A stretch of DNA of 64,000 nucleotides. It comes from Trichomonas vaginalis G3. Its lineage: Eukaryota; Parabasalia; Trichomonadida; Trichomonadidae. The stretch's first letter is position 1. Each line of letters starts with the position of its first letter. Of the stretch, positions 57,335-64,000 are shown piece after piece. Location: contig NC_067205.1 of the NCBI RefSeq assembly GCF_026262505.1, positions 19,217,645 to 19,281,644 of the forward strand, written 5' to 3'. Both the position numbers and the translations under genes were made by a program. The notes below the pieces were generated by a model. It was not told where the DNA came from, searched no databases, and worked only from the letters and a program-made list of their open reading frames with translations.

Positions 57335-57352
57335 TTTACTTAGAATAAAAAG
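57335..57352. promoter_or_regulatory. 18-bp bidirectional promoter region
   Basis: TTTACTTAGAATAAAAAG, with TTTTTATTCTAAGTAAA on the minus side. It separates the starts at 57334 and 57353. Confidence 0.6.
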
Positions 57353-57610
57353 ATGGACGTATTTGAGTATCTCTTCGAATTGAAGCAAAACAAAGTTTAC
57401 ACACACAAAACAATACAAATACATTGACAGAATAGTTCTTTATACAAACAATGGAAAATGTTATAGAATAGCAGTCTTTGCTGAACCAAAATATTTTCAT
57501 AAAGCAAAGAAAGTTGGTATAACTGAAATGGTGAAAGTTCTTGAAGCAGACAAAAATATAACTTCAAAACTTACAGATATTTCTAAAGGTAAGTTTATAA
57601 TACAATATTA
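57353..57610 (+). pseudogene. Small gene remnant
   Basis: The start MDVFEYLFELKQNKVYTHK is followed by sequence that reads CYRIAVFAEPKYFHKAKKVG and TEMVKVLEADKNI. It looks like a short protein gene that is broken about once. No family is recognised. Confidence 0.5.
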
Positions 57611-57639
57611 TGTCAAAAACTGGCGTACTGTCAATATTT

Positions 57640-58111
57640 GACGGAGAGAAGTCAGTTCAAGAACAACTTACTGACCTGCTGCCAAAATCTGCTCGATGGA
57701 AGCTGTCGTTATGCCAATCTGAGGAGCCCCAGCAGGTTTCATCGAACGAATCTTCAAAGAGCATCTTCCGTGAAAAGTGCTATTGGTTTTGTAAACTTCT
57801 TTGCTTTCAATTCATCTGGACCGTCTCTGTCACCAGTATATTGTATTTGTACAGTACCAACAGTTGAAATACCACCCATAAAGTCTTCTGAGTCAGCAAA
57901 TGGAATGCCAAGCCAAAAGTTTGAACGGTCTCCATTTGTATATTGAGTTTTTGACCTCCTGTATGAGTCCATACTTTCACATATGGCATAATAGAACTTT
58001 GCATTTCAGGGTTAATGGTTGTTGTGAAGTTGTTGTTAAAGTTCATAGCATCTAATGTCAAGTTGTATGACCTCATATCCTCAACTGTAGAATATTCTTC
58101 TCTTGGATAAT
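57640..58111 (-). pseudogene. Major capsid protein gene fragment (A)
   Basis: Read leftwards from the gap: MRSYNLTLDAMNFNNNF, then FWLGIPFADSEDF and TVQIQYTGDRDGPDELKAKKF. The pattern F-x-x-G-x-P...F...G...GP-x-EL...KP aligns with the C-terminal part of the capsid gene at 34718-36291. The rest lies in or beyond the N gap. It is broken. Confidence 0.6.
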
Positions 58112-58211
58112 NNNNNNNNNNNNNNNNNNNNNNNNNNNNNNNNNNNNNNNNNNNNNNNNNNNNNNNNNNNNNNNNNNNNNNNNNNNNNNNNNNNNNNNNN
58201 NNNNNNNNNNN
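58112..58211. other. Assembly gap, 100 N
   Basis: Exactly 100 N. On the left is an A-type capsid fragment, on the right a B-type polymerase fragment in reverse orientation. Frames drawn across it are not real. Confidence 0.99.
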
Positions 58212-59169
58212 TCCAAAAGCTTTCTATAAGTGCTGGGTTTCCTGTTTGCTTAAGAGCTTCCAAAATGGCTTTCTGGTCATTTGTCAGTGTGCTTTCATCT
58301 CTATATGGTCTCTTTTTTGGTTTGCCTTTCTTTACATCTGACATCGTTAAGCCTTCATATTCTGTTAAATCATACATCTTTATTTCGGTAAGATTCTTTA
58401 TGTTTGTCAAGAAGAAGTCATAGTGCATTTCAACAATACCTGCAGCATTTGCTTCTATCTCTGATATAAAGTTCTCCTTCAAGAGCTGATGTAGTAATGT
58501 TCCAATATTATTGAGGTTTAACGTAGAACATTCATACTTTCCACCAAGTTTATAACATACCATCCATCTCTGTTGTGTGAGTTTATTTAATTTTCTCTAA
58601 GAGTCTCATGAAAACCTTACCGAAATGTTTGTGTAAGTAGTCTCTGTTTGGTTCATCTAAAGCTTCGATGTTAAAGTCAATGAGTCTATTGCCTGACTTC
58701 ACATTTCTCTTCCTATTCTCTTCATCTTTCTTTAACCATCTCTCACCTTCTTTTGGTTTGTCGTCAATGGAACGAATGACATCGTTAGCTTTGCGAACTT
58801 GTTCTATAGCACTTTTAAACATCTCTCTTCTCTGTTGTTTCAGTGTGTCGTCTCTTCTTCTTGTTTCACCAACGTTCGCATTGTTATGTCAAACATCTCA
58901 CGCCTTACTTCATGAGGTACTGAACGTCTATGATATAAGTCAATAGCAATGTCATTTAAAGGAAATGCTATTGCATGAACTTCGTCCTCGCCGCGTTGCG
59001 GCTTTATGAACTCATGAATTCTATCATAACTTATTGCACCATTATAGTCTTTAATGAAGTCAGCGAGTGCTTTTTTGTTTGTTGCGTAATGCTTTGCAAC
59101 ATCTATATTAGCTTCTGTAAGAAGTTGTTTTATTTCCGAGTGTTCTAACTTAGACAACTTCCGATACAT
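58212..59169 (-). pseudogene. polB: PolB gene, N-terminal region (D)
   Basis: Matches the first third of the polymerase at 29159-32936 (MYRKLSKLEHSEIKQ at 59169), including the double hairpin at 58974-59002, here with one base change in its arm. The catalytic part is beyond the gap. The visible piece is broken in about two places. Confidence 0.85.
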
Positions 59170-59257
59170 TTAGTAGGAAATAAAAAAATATTTTTTGAAA
59201 AAATTAGATTAGATTTTTTTTAAGTTATTTTTCAAAATAATTTAATATTTTATTTTA

Positions 59258-59731
59258 ATGAAACACATGCAAGATTGCAAGTTCTTTTCATACAATGCTC
59301 TCGCTACTGCCATCAAGAATGAGTTCAATGGTGCTTCAAACGTTAATGTTATCTTTAACAAGAAGTATGTGAAAGAATCTAAGTTTGGTCAGTATGTCAG
59401 ACCATTAGCTATCGTCATTGACCGCAAACGTTATACTTCAAGAAAGTTAGCAGTAGTTTTGAAACAAAAAGAGTTTCTTCGTGAATGTCAAAGATACTCA
59501 TTATACTGTTATAAAGAACTCTAACATTGACTTCTTCAGTATTGCTTTAAATCTTTCCGAACAGAAAGAATATAAGAAGGGTGAAACAAATGTGAAATAT
59601 TATCCTTCATCTCTGAAGACAATAACGAACAAAGATGTTATACAGAAATTCTTACAAAGGTTGAAGAAGCTTCTATTGACATTGACGAAGGAAGTGAAAT
59701 GGTTGAAGAAATAGACCCTGAAGCTATTTAA
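59258..59731 (+). pseudogene. SSB-like protein gene (D)
   Basis: A relative of 28593-29066 with the KHMQDCKFFSYNALATAIK start and the acidic tail ending DPEAI. It is broken in about two places. It diverges from the polymerase gene as in B. Confidence 0.72.
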
Positions 59732-59904
59732 GCAAAAATATATTTTTGGTTAGTCTTCATATGGATTTTTACAACAATTCCCCAATGTATAAACTTTTCA
59801 TACGCTTTTTCATAAGCTTTATATACCTTCAGAAATTTTGCATAATCTTTTACATGTTGTTCGTTCTCTTCTTCTGTCATGAGTTCCGAATATTCTAAAT
59901 TCAT
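59728..59904 (-). CDS. Small charged helical protein, 58 residues
   Basis: The frame MNLEYSELMTEEENEQ...AKFLKVYKAYEKAYEKF is helical and charged and ends NQKYIFA, its stop overlapping the end of the SSB-like gene. A longer leader ATG lies 10 bases upstream in another frame. It is absent from B, where a double hairpin occupies the site. Support is moderate. Confidence 0.45.
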   Translation of the reverse strand: MNLEYSELMTEEENEQHVKDYAKFLKVYKAYEKAYEKFIHWGIVVKIHMKTNQKYIFA

Positions 59905-59958
59905 GTTCTTTCATATGAGATAAAATTTTATAAAAAAATAAAATTAGCTTAGATTTTT

Positions 59959-60775
59959 TTATTCTTCCTCTTTGAAGTTGTCGAAATATTCTGTTATCTT
60001 TTCCTTCAGTAATGGTAAGTCTTCTTTGAATGTAAGTATTGTGCAACCTTTGATGTCATAGTGTGTTTGAGGAAGAGTATTTTTGACAATTTCCTTTATT
60101 TGCTCATTCGGTGTCATTGAAATCGGTAAGTTTTCACGATAGAACCAGTTTCTGTCAGATTTGTAAATCTTAGCAAGGTCGTAAAAGCTTTTGTTATTTC
60201 TTCTGACTAAATGCAACATAACCATATCTCTATCTTCTTCTTTCTCCAACTCTTCAGCGTAAATCATATACTTATAACTCTTTTCCTTTCCTTTTGGTAC
60301 TGAACGCGGTATTCTTTTCTGTATGCTTTTGTCTTTGGATTCAATGACTTCATCTTTTGCTTGAAGTTTCTTTTCCAGCTCTCCACGTTCTGCTTTATAT
60401 AGTTCATCTAACATCATGAAAATATAACAAGCATAACGAGGTGAAGCCCACATTGCTACAGCATTTACTAAAAGTCTATGAACATAATAACCTTTCAAAC
60501 CAGGAGCCAAATTCTTGCGATTTTCGAATGGAATCTCTTCCCTCGGTTTTCCGAGGGAAGCAATCATATGAGGAAATTCTTCTAAAAGTTCTTTAGCCTG
60601 TTGGTTTTCAAACCAATGATATGCTTGCTTTGTAGAAAGAAGAGCATTCATTATACTTTGCATTTGGTACATGTCATCTTTGACTGAACGAATGAGACAA
60701 TTGTTTGTTAACTGATTCGTATTCTTCATTTATGGCTTCATGAACGATAGCAGTTGTTGTGTTCTCTGTTGACAT
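59959..60775 (-). pseudogene. KilA-N protein with DUF3627-like C-terminus (D)
   Basis: Closest to 27633-28457. The start at 60775 (MSTENTTTAIVHEAI) lies after the GTAAAGACAGAT leader. The KilA-N core and C-terminal domain are complete except for about one break near the front. Confidence 0.78.
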
Positions 60776-60866
60776 ATCTGTCTTTACATACAAAATAAAA
60801 AAATAAATAAAAATAAAATTAGCGTTATTTTCTATCTTTCACAAAAGACCAAAATAAACGCTTTAC

Positions 60867-61472
60867 ATGTATTTTTCAGCAACTTCGTCAAATAATTTTA
60901 TAGCTTTATCTATCTCATCTACTTCAAACGTTTCTTTACCTTTTATGGGAGCACCATATTTTCTCAAACTTTTCGAGTAGTTCTGTTTCTGCGGCTCTCA
61001 TATCATTAACGAACACAACCTTGACTCTATTGACTGTACTGTCATATCTTTGAGTTATATTATATGTCCTTCCTATCTTATATCTTTTTGTGTTGAAGTC
61101 CTTCGGTTTCTGAACGATGTAAAGTAAGCCTTCACTGCAACGTTCCGTATCGAATGAACCATAAGTTATGAAGTTATATCCAACAACTGGGTCAATCCAT
61201 AACAAAACTATTGGTATAAGACTTTTGTCGATGAGATATGCTGTAGTTCCATAGAATCTTACTGATATCATAAGCTCAGGATTTCTTGTCAAAATTTTCT
61301 GAGTTGAAGCATTTCTAACCCAGTCGTGTGTTTTCTTTCCAGATGGAAATATAATGTCTGACAAAGAATATTTGTTGTATTTCTTTGAGTATCTTACGTT
61401 TAAATCACCTATTCTAACCACTTTGGTGTCATTGTCTATCTTTCTAACTGTTTCAAACTCAATGTTTGTCAT
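60867..61472 (-). pseudogene. KilA-N plus GIY-YIG protein gene (D)
   Basis: A relative of 51312-51923, with DWVRNASTQKIL, AYLIDKSLIP and YKIGRTYNITQRYDS. It is broken about once near the end. The leader GTAAGAACAGAA precedes the ATG at 61472. Confidence 0.8.
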
Positions 61473-61814
61473 TTCTGTTCTTACATACAAAATAAAAAAA
61501 TAAATAAAAATAAAACTAACTTTATTTTTTCTGTCTTAAGGAAATTCATGATTTTGTTGCTGAATTCAATAAAAATATATTTTAGGGTAGATGGTTAGAT
61601 CTAACCTCATTTCTACCCTCTTTTCTACCCCAGTTATTTTATAAACGTTTCACATGGTAAACGTTATTTTTGGAATTTTGTGAAAACTCAACGGTTTGAC
61701 ACAAGCCATATGCCATTTTACTCAGAATTTTGTTGCTGAATTCAGCAAAAATATATTTTAGGTGAAGAGGTGAGATCTCACCTGTTTTCTCACCTGTTTT
61801 TTCACCTATTTTTT
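61473..61814. repeat. Intergenic modules
   Basis: Two modules in series: GGTTAGATCTAACC words with ATATATTTTAGGGTAGA, then the AACGGTTTGACACA segment, then the perfect palindrome AGGTGAGATCTCACCT (61768-61783). No gene is seen. Confidence 0.7.
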
Positions 61815-62756
61815 TCACAAGCGTTTTACATGAATTGTACGATGTATATTTGAAATCCTAAACAGTTTTGTAGCTTCTATTTCTTCTTTTAGTACATCGA
61901 ATGTTTTAACTATGCCGAAGGTTTCTTTATATTTCTTCTTGACGTCAGATAGAAGGAAATCGTCAGCAGTTGGATAGTTTTTGTTCAGAAATTCTAACAT
62001 GTCCATTTTATTTTCTGCTGGTTTTTCTGCTTCTTTCTTTAAATCTGCATAGTCGTTTCTCATTCTTTCTATCTCTTTGACGGAGTAGTTATATCTCCTC
62101 ATTGCTGCTTTACATTTAGAACATTGCGGGTTCATTTTTGCGTTATACATTGAAATAAAACCAGCTAAAACAACTAAAGCGTCAATTGCTCTCTTCATCT
62201 CAAACATAGCGGGTCTTATTTGTTTGTTCCATACTTTGCCTCTTCTATCTTTATCTCTTATTTCCCAAACACATTCTGCAACTAACGAAACAAAGTTGTC
62301 GTAGGTCTTAAATTCTTCAGATTTATATATGTCAGAAACATTCTTATATACCATGTCGCAATCTTTGTCCATAACCTTATGGTTGCAATGAAATCCTAGA
62401 AACTCATAGTTTACCTTACGAATGAACTTCTTTATTTCTACTGAGTCAGTTGGTTTCACTTCAATTTCGTCGAATTCAGGAATAGTGAGTTTTTGTTGTT
62501 GGATTTCAGGTAGTTTAGGTAAATGGTCAATAATGTCCTGCATTTCATAAAGATACTGTTCATTTGTTTCATCTTTCGCACTACAGTCTAAATTACTTGT
62601 TAAAAGTTCTTGCTTTATCTTCTGGATTTCTGTTTCAAAAGTATATGAAGAAGGAATGAAGCTTTTCATCTCTACTAACATAGATGTTGGATTCATGACT
62701 AACGAGTTTGGTGCTGTAGTTGTTTGTATTGCTGTTGTGCCGATTGTTGAAATCAT
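61815..62756 (-). CDS. Unrecognised accessory protein family 1 (D)
   Basis: A 313-residue, uninterrupted member. The start MISTIGTTAIQTTTAPN follows GTATGTAAAGATAT. FHCNHKVMDKDCD and QCSKCKAAMRRY are both present, and it ends IHVKRL. It is the best complete copy with 49249-50181. Its C-terminal tip (RISNIHRTIHVKRL) equals that of the B copy, while the A copies end in NHRNIYHVKRL or a close variant. Confidence 0.75.
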   Translation of the reverse strand: MISTIGTTAIQTTTAPNSLVMNPTSMLVEMKSFIPSSYTFETEIQKIKQELLTSNLDCSAKDETNEQYLYEMQDIIDHLPKLPEIQQQKLTIPEFDEIEVKPTDSVEIKKFIRKVNYEFLGFHCNHKVMDKDCDMVYKNVSDIYKSEEFKTYDNFVSLVAECVWEIRDKDRRGKVWNKQIRPAMFEMKRAIDALVVLAGFISMYNAKMNPQCSKCKAAMRRYNYSVKEIERMRNDYADLKKEAEKPAENKMDMLEFLNKNYPTADDFLLSDVKKKYKETFGIVKTFDVLKEEIEATKLFRISNIHRTIHVKRL

Positions 62757-63779
62757 ATCTTTACATACAAAATAAAAAAAATAAAAAAATAAAACTAACT
62801 TTATTTTTTATTTCGGGAAAATTCATGAAAATTCAAGAGGTGAAAAAAGAGGTGAAAAAACAGGTGAGATCTCACCTCTTCACCTAAATTATATTTTTGG
62901 GTCCTTTACACTCATTACGAAGAAATCATGACAAAACATTTACGTTCATGTTTGACAAAACATTTACGAAGAAGTTTTGACAAAACATTTACGTTCATGT
63001 TTGACAAAACATTTACGAAGAAGTCATGAAAATTCAAGAGGTGAAAACAGGTGAGAAAACAGGTGAGATCTCACCTCTTCACCTAAACATTATTTTTGCT
63101 GAATTCAGCAACAAAATGAACGAGGTCAGGATGTATGTAAATACATTTGAATTCATTCATAACACCCTTAGTAAGCTCATAAAATGCTTGTTTTGAGGTC
63201 GAGCCACTTTTGGCTCCACCGTATTCTTTCAACCAAAACTCAAGAATTTCCTGCATGAATTTTGTATAAAAAGCAACCGTCGGAATTCAGACTGTTGCTA
63301 TATTCTTCACAAAACATTTACGCTCATTACGATGAAGAAGTCATGACAAAACATGTACGATGAAGTCATGACAAAACATGTACGATGAAATCATGACAAA
63401 ACATTTACCCGACATTCTCGTCAAATACAAAAAATGACACTTTTTCATTAGATAACTGTTATTTTTTGACGAAGTGAAGATTGACACTTCGTCAAAAAAA
63501 TCCCTGAAATCATGTCTTTACATACAAAAAATACAAAATAAATAAAATAAAACTAACTTTATTTTTTATTTCGGGAAAATTCATGAAAATTCAAGAGGGT
63601 AGAAATGAGGGTAGAAATGAGGGTAGAAATGAGGTTAGATCTAACCATCTAACCTAAACATTATTTTTGGTCATGGACTTCGTCCTCGCCGCTTTGCGTC
63701 TTTATGTTAAAATAAATGGTACCATTAATAATTTCATGACTGTTCTCGTTCATGTCTGATTTACATCCAATGAAAAAGT
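62757..63779. repeat. Intergenic repeats with KilA-N fragments
   Basis: GGTGA palindrome words, 25-bp-type repeats (62915-63030, 63300-63410), a stitched KilA-N core fragment at about 63120-63310, a hairpin unit at about 63470-63500, GGGTAGAAATGA tandem words and a double hairpin at 63672-63700. No whole gene is present, where B has its KilA-N gene. Confidence 0.75.
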
Positions 63780-64000
63780 TTAGAAGAATTTTCTTATTCT
63801 TTCTGGCATATTTTTGTCTTTCCAGTACTCCCGCTCTAATGGTCCCAGATGTGTTGGCTTTGACTCTCTCAAGTTCTTAGATGGTATAACATCTTCAACA
63901 CCTCCTTCATATCTTACTTTATAAGTGTCATCGTTTATGTTATAGTCAAGTATTTCAATAACCACTCCTCGCTTTGCTTCGTCAATGGTTTCAGCAAGTT
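63780..64000 (-). CDS. Integrase C-terminal part (D, runs off the window)
   Basis: Matches the last part of the B integrase: the chromo-like module (VIEILDYNINDDTYKVRYEGG, EDVIPSKNLRES) and the end MPERIRKFF. The catalytic core is outside the window, so integrity cannot be judged. Confidence 0.85.
   Translation of the reverse strand, partial: LAETIDEAKRGVVIEILDYNINDDTYKVRYEGGVEDVIPSKNLRESKPTHLGPLEREYWKDKNMPERIRKFF

Larger units (their letters stand above)
39626..58111. mobile_element. Maverick/Polinton element A-right (to the gap)
   Basis: It starts with a 26-nt poly-A and the terminus GGTAGTGGGG. The gene order matches A-left inverted, then continues through an accessory block to packaging ATPase, D5-like helicase, penton-like protein and a capsid fragment, and stops at the N gap. 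Similarity to A-left is near-complete in many genes, so divergence is recent. It is broken, with roughly ten breaks, and holds a foreign-looking segment at about 46900-47898. The other terminus is not seen, and assignment of 48-58 kb to this element is by continuity. Confidence 0.8.
58212..64000. mobile_element. Maverick/Polinton element D, B-type (partial)
   Basis: In reverse orientation it repeats the B order: integrase end, accessory genes, SSB-like gene, polymerase start. It keeps a whole accessory family 1 gene and a fuller KilA-N/GIY-YIG gene than B has, and lacks the tRNA-like insertion. It is cut by the gap and by the window edge. It is broken, with several breaks in the visible part. 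Near-identity to B shows a recent shared origin. Confidence 0.82.

Noticed and set aside
58081-58563. Open frames running through the N gap
   Set aside because: They translate unknown bases. Only the real sequence on each side was used.

Overview
The window is AT-rich DNA that looks like the genome of the parasitic protist Trichomonas vaginalis. It is dominated by Maverick/Polinton elements (self-synthesising, virus-like DNA transposons). They sit around fragments of a BspA-like leucine-rich-repeat gene, a gene family greatly expanded in that organism. Two non-autonomous Mutator-like (MULE-type) insertions and a tRNA-like insertion complete the picture. The species call is an inference from this gene combination; no host rRNA or intact housekeeping gene is present.

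Layout: (1) 1-13412 is part of a Polinton here called A-left; it runs off the left edge and its terminus faces right. (2) 13479-15198, 37712-37912 and 39500-39625 are three collinear pieces of one host BspA-like gene. (3) 15199-37705 is a complete Polinton (element B, 22.5 kb) inserted in that gene, with 661-bp terminal inverted repeats and a 6-bp target duplication. (4) 37913-39499 is a MULE-like insertion in the same host gene; its sister copy (11120-12696) lies in the A-left methylase gene. (5) 39626-58111 is A-right, a near-identical but inverted relative of A-left, ending in a 100-base N gap. (6) 58212-64000 is part of a B-type Polinton in reverse orientation (element D).

B carries a protein-primed family-B DNA polymerase, integrase with a chromodomain-like tail, packaging ATPase, double-jelly-roll major capsid protein, penton-like minor capsid protein, a phage-like fibre with a collar domain, small membrane-active-like proteins and KilA-N regulators. 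A-type elements have a different integrase, an adenine methylase, an HNH endonuclease, a fibre, a second type of packaging ATPase, a D5-like superfamily 3 helicase, a penton-like protein and a capsid fragment. All four look young, because copies are near-identical, but all are broken: about a dozen breaks in B, roughly ten in A-right, a handful in A-left and in D. They are treated here as fossils.

The most interesting structure lies outside ordinary gene calls. Short double-hairpin units have entered several coding regions. Head-to-head genes are separated by only 16-18 bp. Intergenic palindrome families vary but stay self-complementary. KilA-N genes are mosaic, with KilA-N fragments stored between genes. 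Fibre genes have exchanged segments between the two element families, as phage tail fibres do.
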